The translations under genes were made by a program, and so were the position numbers. Below are positions 49,772-58,164 of a stretch of 64,000 nucleotides of DNA, piece by piece (within the stretch, counting starts at the first letter, position 1; each line of letters opens with the position of its first letter). Source of the stretch: DAOQVR01 sp035341665 (GTDB lineage Bacteria > Chloroflexota > Anaerolineae > JAAYZQ01); NCBI GenBank assembly GCA_035341665.1, contig DAOQVR010000007.1, forward strand, positions 124,001 through 188,000, given 5' to 3'. Under the pieces are notes generated by a model, which was not told the origin of the DNA, ran no database searches, and was given only the letters and a program-made list of their open reading frames with translations.

Positions 49772-50713
49772 CTAGTGTGCCTCGCCGGGGTAGACGCGGT
49801 CCTCGAGCCGGGCGATGTATTGCTCTACCTGCATGGCTGCCCGGGCACCGGAGCCAACCGACGTGGCGATCTGCCGGTAGATCCAGTCGCACACGTCTCC
49901 GGCTGCCCAGACCCCCTCCACGCTGGTCCGTGCGTGCTCATCGGTCACGATGTAGCCGCTCTCGGTCAGTGCGAGCTGGCCGCCCAGGAACTCGGTGTTC
50001 GGTGTGTAGCCGACGGCGACAAACACCCCCTGGATGGGGAACAGGCTGTCTGCCTCGCTCTTGACGTCCTGCAGTCGGAGGCCCGTCACCGCGTCACTAC
50101 CCACGACCTCGGTCACAACGTTGTTCCAGAGAAAGGCGATCTTTTCGTTCTGGAATGCGCGTTTCTGGAGCACTGGCTCTGCGCGGAGCTGGTCGCGCCT
50201 GTGGATCAAGGTGACCTTGGCCGCATAGCGGGTGAGAAAGAGGGCCTCCTCGACCGCAGCATCGCCTCCGCCCACCACCGCGATTTCCTTGCCGCTGTAG
50301 AAAAAGCCATCGCACGTGGCACAGTAGGAAACACCGCGCCCTGCGAACTCGGCTTCTCCCGGAACGCGCAGCTTGCGCGGCGACGCGCCGCTGGATATGA
50401 TCAGGGCTTGGGCCTCGTACTCGTCTCCGTAGGTTGTGACTTTGAAAGGATGCTGTGCAAGGTCCACGCCCGTCACGATGTCTATCTCAAACCGGGCACC
50501 AAAGCGCTCTGCCTGTTGGTGCATCCGCTGCGCCAGATCGGCTCCGTTGATGTCCTCCGGGAACCCCGGGTAGTTCCCGACCTCAAAGCTGCTCGCCACC
50601 TGGCCTCCCAGGAACTGCCCGGCGATGACCAGAGGGCTCAGCTGCGCCCGTGCGGCATAAATGGCTGCCGTATAGCCGGCCGGCCCACTTCCGATGATGA
50701 TCAGCTTCTCCAT
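49772..50713 (-). CDS. trxB: Thioredoxin reductase (NAD(P)H:FAD disulfide reductase)
   Basis: A 313-residue flavoenzyme. FAD loop GSGPAG (8-13), redox pair Cys131-Cys134 in YCATCDGFF, NADPH loop VVGGGDAAVEEALFL and C-terminal WAAGDVCDWIYRQIATSVGSG, where CDWIYRQ replaces the more usual D..YRQ. ATG 50713 is used; an in-frame GTG five codons earlier is possible. No thioredoxin gene is near; DUF1858 follows. It opens the redox operon under the promoter at 50749-50777. Confidence 0.93.
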   Translation of the reverse strand: MEKLIIIGSGPAGYTAAIYAARAQLSPLVIAGQFLGGQVASSFEVGNYPGFPEDINGADLAQRMHQQAERFGARFEIDIVTGVDLAQHPFKVTTYGDEYEAQALIISSGASPRKLRVPGEAEFAGRGVSYCATCDGFFYSGKEIAVVGGGDAAVEEALFLTRYAAKVTLIHRRDQLRAEPVLQKRAFQNEKIAFLWNNVVTEVVGSDAVTGLRLQDVKSEADSLFPIQGVFVAVGYTPNTEFLGGQLALTESGYIVTDEHARTSVEGVWAAGDVCDWIYRQIATSVGSGARAAMQVEQYIARLEDRVYPGEAH

Positions 50714-50748
50714 GGTTCGCTCTTTCACTGCCCAGTTCTTGAGCCGAG

Positions 50749-50777
50749 ATTATAGCGTGACATCCTGCGATTGACAA
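50749..50777 (-). promoter_or_regulatory. Promoter for the trxB-DUF1858-alcohol dehydrogenase unit
   Basis: Minus strand TTGTCA (50777-50772), 17-base spacer, TATAAT (50754-50749). Confidence 0.75.
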
Positions 50778-50885
50778 AAAGGCCGGCGCACAGGGCCGCC
50801 CCCCGGGGCTTTACAAATCGGCGAGTTTCTGGCATAGTCTCCCTATCCTGGACAAGAGGAGCATGTCACCATCGCATACGCACTC

Positions 50886-51965
50886 TTGGGCGCTCACGTG
50901 AACTCTGCGCTTGGCGGTCTCGACCATCTGCTCGCCAACTGGAAGCCGCCTCTGGTCGTTGTCTTGGACCACAGCGACGTCTGGCGCCACGTCAGGGCGG
51001 CCTCGCCGCGCACCCTCATGGTCGGGCGCCTGCCCCTCTCCGGGGAGCCGGACTGGAGTGACCCATCCCTCGACGCTGGCAAGGCCGCACGTAGCCACTG
51101 TGACGCAGTCCTTCCCGTAGCGGAGCGGATGGGTGAGACGTACGATTTCTGGCAGGGAGTCAACGAGCCTGTCGTCCAATCTGTCGACGGGATGAAGCGT
51201 TTGGCCGAGTTCGACGCTGAGCGGGCCAGGATACTGAGCGGGCACGGCTTTCGCGCGGTGGTGGGCAGCTTCGGTGTAGGCAATCCATCCCGGTTGGCTT
51301 GGTGGCACCACTTCCTGCCTGCCCTCGAGGCGGCCAGGCAGTTCCGGGGAGCCCTAGCGCTGCACGAGTATGCCTGGCCCACGCTGGATCACGAGGCGCC
51401 CTGGTACCTGCTTCGCCACCGCAAGGTCTACAAGGGCGAGCCGGCCCACAACTGGAGCGGTTTTCCGGCACACCTCGCCCTCATGCCCCTCCTAATCACC
51501 GAGTGCGGCCTGGACGCCCTGATCGTCCAGCCCAAGCCACAGGGATGGAGAGGGCTGTATGGACGCGACACCGGGCGCTACCTGCGGCAGCTGACATGGT
51601 ACGATGGCGAGCTTCAGAAGGACGCGTATGTCCTGGGTGCGGCTCTCTACTGCTGCTGCACGCCCGACGATCCCCAGTGGGCGTCTTACAACATCTGGCC
51701 GGAGCTGGCGCAGGCTGTGGCGCACGAGGCGCGGCCGGCCTATCGGTCTGCACGCTATGCGGCCCCGGCGCCAGCGGAAGAGCCTTCTGCTTCTACTGAG
51801 CCTGAGGCGTCGGGAGGCGCGCGCCCCGTGCCGCCGCCGATCCCCGATGTCCAGGCACCTTCCCCCCCGGGGCCTCCGCCGGACGACAGGCTGGGGGAGG
51901 TCGTTCAACGGCTGGACCGGATCCTGGCGCTCCTGGAGGAGCGTGGCCGAAAGACTAGTCGGTAA
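50886..51965 (+). CDS. Glycoside-hydrolase-like TIM-barrel protein with C-terminal helix
   Basis: A 359-residue product as read from TTG 50886. The barrel shows GH-A clan signs: QGVNEPVV (acid/base Glu after Asn), LHEYAWP and LLITECGLD (nucleophile Glu). After about residue 285 comes a Pro/Ala/Glu linker, then DDRLGEVVQRLDRILALLEE, a short coiled coil. There is no signal peptide. The start is doubtful: the best ribosome site (AGAGGAG, 50855-50861) is 9 bases before an in-frame ATC at 50871 and precedes an out-of-frame ATG at 50863. The next gene ends in a matching helix. Substrate unknown. Confidence 0.65.
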   Translation: MGAHVNSALGGLDHLLANWKPPLVVVLDHSDVWRHVRAASPRTLMVGRLPLSGEPDWSDPSLDAGKAARSHCDAVLPVAERMGETYDFWQGVNEPVVQSVDGMKRLAEFDAERARILSGHGFRAVVGSFGVGNPSRLAWWHHFLPALEAARQFRGALALHEYAWPTLDHEAPWYLLRHRKVYKGEPAHNWSGFPAHLALMPLLITECGLDALIVQPKPQGWRGLYGRDTGRYLRQLTWYDGELQKDAYVLGAALYCCCTPDDPQWASYNIWPELAQAVAHEARPAYRSARYAAPAPAEEPSASTEPEASGGARPVPPPIPDVQAPSPPGPPPDDRLGEVVQRLDRILALLEERGRKTSR

Positions 51966-51979
51966 TCTGGAGCGAAGCG

Positions 51980-52672
51980 ATGACAGAATGGGTGGCCCTC
52001 GAGAGGACGGTTGTGCAGGACCCACAGGAGCAAGCACAGAGCTGGGACTGGCTAGAGGCGTGTCTCGGCCCGCTGCATGTTGAGAGGGCAGTCCCCTCTA
52101 GGCCCGGCCAGCCCGTCTTTCGCCTGGAGAAGGTCCGTGTGGTCGAGGGCCCGGCCGTCCTGGTCGTTCATGTGTCGGACGTGCAGGGTGTGCCTCTCGA
52201 AGGTGTCTCGGTTGTGCGCTCGTGGGCAGGCGCTCCCGGCCTGCCTGCTTGGCCCAACCTGGCGAGCCGGTGGCACGATCGGGGTGTCTACGGTGCCACA
52301 GGCCGGGCGGGCACCGTCGGCTTTGGGCTCGGCCCGGAGGATACCTACCGCTTGCCGGGCGCTGGCCCGTCTGCCGTCTGGGTGGCGGATCAGGCCGGCC
52401 CTTCAGACCGGGTGGACGGCCTGGGACTCGTCGTCTCGGAGAAGCGTCTGCACCTCGACCTGTTCTTTCGCGTGGCCCAAGAGCTGACACCGGTCCTTGC
52501 GAAGGCAGGGATTGCCCTTTCGCCTTCTTCAGCCGCGACGGAGGTGCTGCTGCCTCCTGACCCGCCTGCTCCCCCTCCTGCACCATTGCCGCTCGCAGCG
52601 GACCAATGGGCACTCCTGATCGAGCGGCTGGACCGGGTTATTCAGAGCCTAGAGGAGCAGTCGGAGGAGTAG
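51980..52672 (+). CDS. Beta-sandwich protein of unknown function, partner of the preceding gene
   Basis: A 230-residue protein from ATG 51980 with GGAG upstream, 14 bases after the barrel gene. Residues about 45-165 (VFRLEKVRVVEGPAVLVVHV, GPSDRVDGLGLVV, LHLDLFFRVA) look like the beta domain that ends the CNB protein at 55339-58101 (YFRLVRVQW, GQPSDRLQGLGMG, HTNFKLVFQR). A Pro-rich linker then leads to LLIERLDRVIQSLEE, like the end of the barrel protein. The shared helices suggest the two proteins associate. No known enzyme motif is visible. Confidence 0.6.
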   Translation: MTEWVALERTVVQDPQEQAQSWDWLEACLGPLHVERAVPSRPGQPVFRLEKVRVVEGPAVLVVHVSDVQGVPLEGVSVVRSWAGAPGLPAWPNLASRWHDRGVYGATGRAGTVGFGLGPEDTYRLPGAGPSAVWVADQAGPSDRVDGLGLVVSEKRLHLDLFFRVAQELTPVLAKAGIALSPSSAATEVLLPPDPPAPPPAPLPLAADQWALLIERLDRVIQSLEEQSEE

Positions 52673-52695
52673 ACAGCCGGCACCTGCCACGCTGA

Positions 52696-52717
52696 CCGGC
52701 CCGGTCGTTGGGGCCGG
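52696..52717. terminator. Hairpin between convergent genes
   Basis: CCGGCCC-(8)-GGGCCGG, 7-bp stem, 24 bases after the stop at 52672 and 12 before the stop at 52729. It has no U-tract. Confidence 0.3.
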
Positions 52718-52728
52718 CCCGCCAGCGC

Positions 52729-53280
52729 TCACTGCGTGGCCTCGCGGGTCAATCCCTCCAGCATTTCCTCAAGGCGGTCGAGCTTGTCGCTCAACCTGCC
52801 AAGCTCCTCCCGCGTCGGAATGCCGTACGCCACCAGCGACTGCTCGATTTTCTCGTCGTCAGGCAGGGACGGCAGCAGGGCCCGGGTGCCAAGCGAGAGG
52901 AGCAGGGCGCGCAGGCGCGCCGCCTCGGTTGCCGCCATCTCCCCACCCTTCACCAGCACTTGCACCCGCCGCTCGATCTCCTCGTCCACCTGGTGTGCCA
53001 GCTCGAGGGAAGGGGCCAGGCTGTGGTGCAGGCCGTTGAGCGTGTCGCCGCCGGCCCGGATCCATCCGGCGAGCAGGGTGAGCGGCAAGAAGCCGGAGCG
53101 CTTCCTCTCCGACCCAAGGATGACCTGGGTCAGGGTCGCGCTTGTGACGTCCTCACCCGTCGCGTGATCGACTACCTGAACCTCCCCGCCTTCGCGGATG
53201 AGGGCCGCAATCCCCTCAAGGGTGATATACTGCTTGGCCTGCGTGTCGTACAGCTTCCGGTTTGGGTACCGCTTGATCAC
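52729..53280 (-). CDS. Polyhydroxyalkanoate synthesis regulator (PhaR-type DNA-binding domain)
   Basis: A 183-residue protein from GTG 53280, overlapping the phasin-like stop. Residues 1-60 are the PHB_acc_N DNA-binding domain: IKRYPNRKLYDTQAKQYITL, IREGGEVQVVDHATGEDVT, then TLTQVILGSE. The C-terminal two thirds form helices ending in a coiled coil (DKLDRLEEMLEGL). In PHA producers PhaR represses phasin genes and binds granules. A palindrome at the promoter of this two-gene operon is a likely target. No PHA synthase is in the window. Confidence 0.88.
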   Translation of the reverse strand: MIKRYPNRKLYDTQAKQYITLEGIAALIREGGEVQVVDHATGEDVTSATLTQVILGSERKRSGFLPLTLLAGWIRAGGDTLNGLHHSLAPSLELAHQVDEEIERRVQVLVKGGEMAATEAARLRALLLSLGTRALLPSLPDDEKIEQSLVAYGIPTREELGRLSDKLDRLEEMLEGLTREATQ

Positions 53281-53639
53281 CTCTTCAGTTCGTCGATCTT
53301 CCTGGACAGGGACACGATCTTGGCCTCCAGGGCCTCGATGTCCGCCTTGGTGGGCACATTCATCCGCGCCAGGATGTCGCCTACCCTGCGGTCCATCTGC
53401 TCTTCGACTTTGATCGTCTGGCTCCTGCGCCGGTCCACGACGTCCTGCACCAGCTTTCTGCCATCCTTCTCGGCGATTTCGCCTCGCTCGACGAGCTTGC
53501 CGACGAACTTTTCCATCTCGTCCTGGGTCAGCGCCACAGCCCCAATGCTTGCCATGAGCACGCGGCGCGCCATCGAGAGAAGTGGGTTCCTCTCCTCCTG
53601 CGGCTTGCCATCCTCTACGCGCACCTCGACCTTGGCCAT
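53277..53639 (-). CDS. Phasin-like protein
   Basis: A 120-residue alpha-helical protein from ATG 53639 with GAGGGAGG upstream. NPLLSMARRVLMASIGAVAL, then FVGKLVERGEIAEKDGRKLV and a coiled coil (DIEALEAKIVSLSRKIDEL) match the poly(hydroxyalkanoate) granule-associated family. Such proteins coat PHA granules or act as regulators. It is translationally coupled to the PhaR-type gene by a GTGA overlap. Confidence 0.75.
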   Translation of the reverse strand: MAKVEVRVEDGKPQEERNPLLSMARRVLMASIGAVALTQDEMEKFVGKLVERGEIAEKDGRKLVQDVVDRRRSQTIKVEEQMDRRVGDILARMNVPTKADIEALEAKIVSLSRKIDELKR

Positions 53640-53664
53640 TTCTGCCTCCCTCTCGGATAGGATC

Positions 53665-53715
53665 TGACGCAGTGCGTCATATCCATAGCATAACACACTG
53701 CGTCATGGAGGTCAA
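53665..53715 (-). promoter_or_regulatory. Promoter with palindromic operator for the phasin-PhaR operon
   Basis: Minus strand TTGACC (53715-53710), 17-base spacer, TATGCT (53692-53687). The palindrome TGACGCA-G-TGCGTCA (53665-53679) covers the expected start site, and a half copy, CACTGCGTCA (53696-53705), lies in the spacer; the equivalent half sites are 26 bases apart. Binding here would block polymerase, and the encoded PhaR-type protein is the obvious candidate. Confidence 0.7.
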
Positions 53716-53763
53716 GTCGCGGCGTCGCAGCGTCCGGCCATCAACCTCGCCCGGCGCAGCCAT

Positions 53764-53792
53764 TTGCCGTTCAGGTTCCCCTCCACTATAAT
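53764..53792 (+). promoter_or_regulatory. Promoter for the glycoside-hydrolase-like lipoprotein
   Basis: TTGCCG (53764-53769), 17-base spacer, TATAAT (53787-53792); the start codon follows 25 bases later. Confidence 0.7.
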
Positions 53793-53816
53793 GCCGCGCA
53801 GAAAAGCTGACCGTGG

Positions 53817-55271
53817 ATGATGGTACTGATGAGACGACGAAAGATATCTATGGCGGGCACCCGGCTGGTGCAGCTCGCCCTGGTTGCGGTAGCCCTGGCG
53901 CTTCTGGCTGCTGGCTGTGGTGAGCAGCAGACGGCCCCGACTGCCACAGCGAAGCCGTTGGTCACGCTGAAGCCCACGTTCACCGCCACCGTGGCATCCA
54001 TCGAACTACCCGATACCGAGACGCCTAACCCGGAGATGACCGATCTTCCGGCGCTCGTGTCGGAGACCCCGCCTGCGGGCGATTCTCCCACGCCCGAGAC
54101 CACCCAGACGCCCATGATCATCACGGCCACACCCTCCCTGACGGTGTTGCCAAAGACGCCGACGTCTCAGCCCGCGACGCCCACACCCGGCCAGCAGGTT
54201 CGGATGGAGTCCCCCGGCTATGGCATGCAGGCGTTTCTCTGGTGGCGGCCGGAAGTGGCCCAGCGTGACCTGGAAGCGATCCGTGATGCCGGCTTTGGCT
54301 GGGTGAAGCAGGCATTTGCCTGGCGCGATATCGAGGGAACCGGCAAAGGCCAGTTCGACTGGGCCGTTACCGATCGCATCGTAGACCAGGTACAGGGTGT
54401 CGGTTTGAAGCTGATTGCGCGGCTCGATTCCGATCCCACCTGGGCAAGCGGTCAATCCTATCCCAATGCGCAGGGGGTTTTTATGAGCCCACCGCGGAAC
54501 ATCCAGGACTTGGCCGCCTTCTGTGGATCAGTGGCTTCGCGCTACAAGGGGCGAATCGCGGCCTACCAGGTCTGGAACGAGCCCAACCTCGCCCGCGAGT
54601 GGGGAGGACAGGCACCCAGCCCGACGGGCTACACAGCACTCCTCAAGGCCTGCTACCAGGCCGTCAAGCAGGCCGATCCGTTGGCGATTGTCATCAGCGC
54701 CGGCATGGCCCCCACCACCCAGGACAACTCCGCTGCGATGCCGGACACCAAGTTCTTGCAGCAGATGTATGCCGCCGGCGCCAGGCCCTACTTTGATGCA
54801 CTGGGAGCTCACGGTGCCGGCTACAAGGCCCCTCCAGAGAAAGACCCGGGCGAGGTGGCGACGGATCCCACGTACTACAACGTCGGCGATCCGAACTGCC
54901 CTGGTGCGGCTTGCCGTGTGTACTGCTTCCGCCATGTCGAGGACCTTCACCAGGTGATGGTCTCCAATGGCGACACGGACAAGCAGGTCGTGGTCCTCGA
55001 GTTCGGCTGGACGATGGATCCCAGGCCGGACTCTCCGTATCATTGGCATGCCGTGACGGAGCAGCAGCAGGCGGCCTACCTGGTCGGCGCCTACCAGTTC
55101 GCCAAACAGAACTGGCGGCCCTGGATCGGCGTCATGAGCCTGATCTACATGCCGAATATCGACTGGACCCAGAGCGATGAGCAGTACTGGTGGTCGGTTG
55201 CCATACCGAACTATCCCCAGCTCTACTCCTACCAGTCCTACCGCGATCTGAAGGCAATGCCCAAGAAATAG
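53817..55271 (+). CDS. Lipoprotein with GH-A clan glycoside-hydrolase-like barrel
   Basis: A 484-residue protein. The signal sequence (RRRK then LVQLALVAVALALLAAGC) ends in a lipobox with Cys34. A Thr/Pro-rich tether (35-125) follows. The barrel has YQVWNEPNLA (acid/base Glu), FDALGAHGAG and VVVLEFGWTMD (nucleophile Glu), the pattern of GH5/GH39-like enzymes. It is expected on the outer face of the membrane acting on a polysaccharide. ATGs at 53817, 53820 and 53829 are all possible starts. It ends before a strong bidirectional terminator. Confidence 0.82.
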   Translation: MMVLMRRRKISMAGTRLVQLALVAVALALLAAGCGEQQTAPTATAKPLVTLKPTFTATVASIELPDTETPNPEMTDLPALVSETPPAGDSPTPETTQTPMIITATPSLTVLPKTPTSQPATPTPGQQVRMESPGYGMQAFLWWRPEVAQRDLEAIRDAGFGWVKQAFAWRDIEGTGKGQFDWAVTDRIVDQVQGVGLKLIARLDSDPTWASGQSYPNAQGVFMSPPRNIQDLAAFCGSVASRYKGRIAAYQVWNEPNLAREWGGQAPSPTGYTALLKACYQAVKQADPLAIVISAGMAPTTQDNSAAMPDTKFLQQMYAAGARPYFDALGAHGAGYKAPPEKDPGEVATDPTYYNVGDPNCPGAACRVYCFRHVEDLHQVMVSNGDTDKQVVVLEFGWTMDPRPDSPYHWHAVTEQQQAAYLVGAYQFAKQNWRPWIGVMSLIYMPNIDWTQSDEQYWWSVAIPNYPQLYSYQSYRDLKAMPKK

Positions 55272-55290
55272 GCCTAAGGCAGGCAAAAGA

Positions 55291-55324
55291 AAAGAGGGGG
55301 CGGATCAATCTCCGCCCCCTCTTT
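55291..55324. terminator. Bidirectional rho-independent terminator
   Basis: AAAGAGGGGGCGGA-TCAATC-TCCGCCCCCTCTTT is a 14-bp perfect stem with A-rich and T-rich ends, between the convergent stops at 55271 and 55339. Confidence 0.92.
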
Positions 55325-55338
55325 GACTTTCCTGTCTG

Positions 55339-58101
55339 CTACCAGGTAGTTCGCTGGAAGACAAGCTTGAAGTTGGTGTGGACCTTGAAGGCGGGCTGCT
55401 CCGGTGTGCCCATGCCCAAGCCCTGAAGCCGGTCACTCGGCTGCCCGGCGACTGAGACCGAGTAGGCACCCAGCGCGGCGTACATCGGGAAGTTGGCCGG
55501 ATACTCCGTGGGCGGCTTGTTCTCCGTATAGACGATCTGGTTTCCGCCTGCCCAATCGATCTGTACCCCTTGGCCCGTGATCCTTCCGCCGTTTTCGTCC
55601 AGGATCTCGACGTAGATGGTGTGGTCCCCCGCTGCCTCCTGCTCGTTTTGCCACTGTACCCGGACGAGCCGGAAGTAGCTCTGGCCCGGATTCAGGCCCA
55701 CGGGCTCGGCAACTGTGACGTTGAGCGATCCGAGCCTCGGGTCCAGCTCACGGACCGCCTGGGGCCGCTGTGTGGGTGCGGCAGGCTGCGCCCGCGCCGG
55801 TGCCAAGGCTGTCTTCGGCTTGGGCGTGGCGGTTGGCTCAGGTGTAGCCGTCGGAACCGGCGTGTCGGTTGCCGGCGGGGGCGTGCTTGTGACCACGATC
55901 ACCCAAGGCGTCACCGTGGCCGGCACTGCGGTGGCGGGCACCAGGATAGGCTCCAGGGTCGGCTCGGAAGTCGGAGACGACTCTACCTTGGGAGATCCAA
56001 GGGGTGCCACCTGGGCTCGAGTATCCATCGCAATGGCTTCCATTTCAGCGCTTGTGGGTGCCCCATCCGCGACTGCACTTGCGCGCACGACGGTGCCACG
56101 CTGGACGAACGCAATGGCGCCTGTCAGGTCGGTCACGTTGTCGGCTGCCAGCGTCCTGATGAGAAGGCTGGGGACTGCTATCCCGATCAGCCATATGAGC
56201 AGCAGCGCGATCACCACAAGCCGCAGCTTGGCGCCCAGGCTCAGCGAGCCGAACCACCCAGCGGCGCCTGTGAGCCACGACTGGACTCCGGCCAGAGGGC
56301 TTGCCTTCGGCTCACGTGCTGCAGGGCGCGCCTCTTCCTTGACCTCGATCCCCCGCTCTTCACAGACGGGCTCAGGCCGGGCGGCGGGTCTTGGCGCTGC
56401 TGTGACCGGGATGGCCGCGGGCGGGGCGACCCGGGTGGCTGCGGCTGCGGCCGCTCTTGGCCGCCGAACACCGGGGCTGCGCAGTCGCTCGCTGAGCACG
56501 CGGCTCAGCGCCAGTGCAAGGCTGGGATCGGAAGCCACCAGCTTATCAAAGTCCGCTTTGCCCAGCACCCAGCCGGAGACATCGCTCAGTGCTGTGGCCG
56601 TCTCCTCCTGGCTCTTGCCGGTGAGCAGCGCTAGCTCCCCGACCACATCGCCCGCGCTCAGGTCGGCCAGGGCGCATGCATCTCGGCCGCTTCCCTGTAC
56701 CAGCTGAACGCGGCCAGACTCGAGCAAGATCAGCTGCTCGCCTGGATCCCCTTCGCGATACAGAACCTGTCCCCGCCGAAAGCGAACCTGCCGGAGGCGC
56801 TGGCTGATGTCGTCGATCTGGCTCGCAGACATGCCGGCAAGCAGCTTCATCCGCCGCAGTTGGCTCTGCGAATACCTCCGGTCCATCTCGGCAAGGCGGT
56901 CGCTGAGCACCCGGCTGAGTGCGAGGCTGATGGAAGGGTGCCGCAGGGCCAGATCCTCAAAGTCGGAGCGGCCCAGTGCCCAGAGGCTGGTGTCACTCAC
57001 TGCGCGGGCTGCGGTTGTGCGTGGTTTGCCCGTCAGGAGGGCCATCTCGCCAAAGAACTGGTCGGGACCCATGCGGGCCAGTGTCTCGCTGCCGGCCCTT
57101 GCTGAGGCTGCGATCTCGACACTCCCCGAGTCGACGACGTACAGGGTGTCGCCTGGCTCACCCTCGGTGAAGATCATCTCCCCGCAGGGCACGTAGCGCG
57201 CGACCATCCGCTCCGCCACAGCCAGGAGCACGTCATGCTGCTGGCCGGCAAACAGCGGCATCTTGGCCAGCCGTGTCGCCGCCTGCTCGCGATCTTGGGC
57301 CTCCAATGATTCTTGCACCCTCGTGCTAACCGCCCGGCGCAGCTGGGGGAACTCGCTCGAAAGTGCTTCGAACTCAATGGCAGGCAGGCTCCACAGGGTC
57401 ACGTCGGTCGAGGCCAGGGCGGAGTGGCGGTAGGGCGCCCCGGTCAGCAGGGCCATCTCGCCCAGTGTCTCACCAGGCCCCAAGGCGGTCTCTTCGCCCG
57501 CTGCACCCGGTCTCTCGACCTGGATGCGCCCCGACTCGATCAGGAACAGGCCACGAGGCGCTTCGCCTCGCTCAAAGATGGCCTCTCCCCTTCTGCATAC
57601 GACCGGCGCGAGGCGATGCGCAATCGCCGAGAGCAGGCTCTCGCTCAGTCCTGACAGCGATGGGACCTGCTTGAGCCGCCGCTCCACCAGAAAAGTGTCC
57701 AGCTGGGCCAGCCGCGTGCCAAAGACGTCGCTCAGGTCGAGTCCCATCTGTGGGCTCTCGGCGATCAGCTCCACCAAGTCGCGCTCGGTCAGAACCCAGA
57801 GCTCTGCGTCCTGCGCGACCGATGCGCCGGTCGTCCGAGAGCGTGACAAGAAGACGTCGGTCTCGCCGACGAGGCTGGAAGGACCTTCGCTGGCAATGGG
57901 TATCCCACCGTCTGCCAGGAGCCGAACCCAACCTGACTTTACCAGGTAGAGAGCGGTGCTTGGCTCGCCCTTGCGGAACAGTGTCTCTCCGCCGTGCCGG
58001 GCCTCCAAGTGCATTCGTTCGAAGATGCGCCGTTGGTCTCTTTCTGACAGGGCAGAGAAGAACGGCGCCTGCCTAACGCAACTGTCTTCCACTAGGCTCA
58101 T
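55339..58101 (-). CDS. Membrane protein with four cyclic-nucleotide-binding domains and an exported beta domain
   Basis: A 920-residue protein from ATG 58101 behind GGGAGGTGA. Four CNB domains lie in tandem: about 12-135, 145-265, 280-405 and 418-540; the last three carry GEMALLTG or GELALLTG in the binding cassette, and the third has PRTTAARA with the phosphate-type Arg. A Pro/Ala-rich stretch leads to one membrane helix (627-648). A Thr/Pro linker (about 705-765) and a beta domain (about 775-920, ending HTNFKLVFQRTTW) would be outside. No enzyme or DNA-binding module is present. The layout suggests cytoplasmic ligand sensing coupled to an outer domain. The lipoprotein gene upstream on the same strand ends similarly. 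Confidence 0.88.
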   Translation of the reverse strand: MSLVEDSCVRQAPFFSALSERDQRRIFERMHLEARHGGETLFRKGEPSTALYLVKSGWVRLLADGGIPIASEGPSSLVGETDVFLSRSRTTGASVAQDAELWVLTERDLVELIAESPQMGLDLSDVFGTRLAQLDTFLVERRLKQVPSLSGLSESLLSAIAHRLAPVVCRRGEAIFERGEAPRGLFLIESGRIQVERPGAAGEETALGPGETLGEMALLTGAPYRHSALASTDVTLWSLPAIEFEALSSEFPQLRRAVSTRVQESLEAQDREQAATRLAKMPLFAGQQHDVLLAVAERMVARYVPCGEMIFTEGEPGDTLYVVDSGSVEIAASARAGSETLARMGPDQFFGEMALLTGKPRTTAARAVSDTSLWALGRSDFEDLALRHPSISLALSRVLSDRLAEMDRRYSQSQLRRMKLLAGMSASQIDDISQRLRQVRFRRGQVLYREGDPGEQLILLESGRVQLVQGSGRDACALADLSAGDVVGELALLTGKSQEETATALSDVSGWVLGKADFDKLVASDPSLALALSRVLSERLRSPGVRRPRAAAAAATRVAPPAAIPVTAAPRPAARPEPVCEERGIEVKEEARPAAREPKASPLAGVQSWLTGAAGWFGSLSLGAKLRLVVIALLLIWLIGIAVPSLLIRTLAADNVTDLTGAIAFVQRGTVVRASAVADGAPTSAEMEAIAMDTRAQVAPLGSPKVESSPTSEPTLEPILVPATAVPATVTPWVIVVTSTPPPATDTPVPTATPEPTATPKPKTALAPARAQPAAPTQRPQAVRELDPRLGSLNVTVAEPVGLNPGQSYFRLVRVQWQNEQEAAGDHTIYVEILDENGGRITGQGVQIDWAGGNQIVYTENKPPTEYPANFPMYAALGAYSVSVAGQPSDRLQGLGMGTPEQPAFKVHTNFKLVFQRTTW

Positions 58102-58125
58102 TCACCTCCCACTGCGAGCATGTCC

Positions 58126-58153
58126 ATTATACCAGGGCGGACGACCATGTCAA
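58126..58153 (-). promoter_or_regulatory. Promoter for the four-CNB gene
   Basis: Minus strand TTGACA (58153-58148), 16-base spacer, TATAAT (58131-58126). It lies 12 bases beyond the stop of the lipoprotein gene, so the two genes have separate as well as possibly shared transcription. Confidence 0.75.
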
Positions 58154-58164
58154 GTCCCCTTCGG

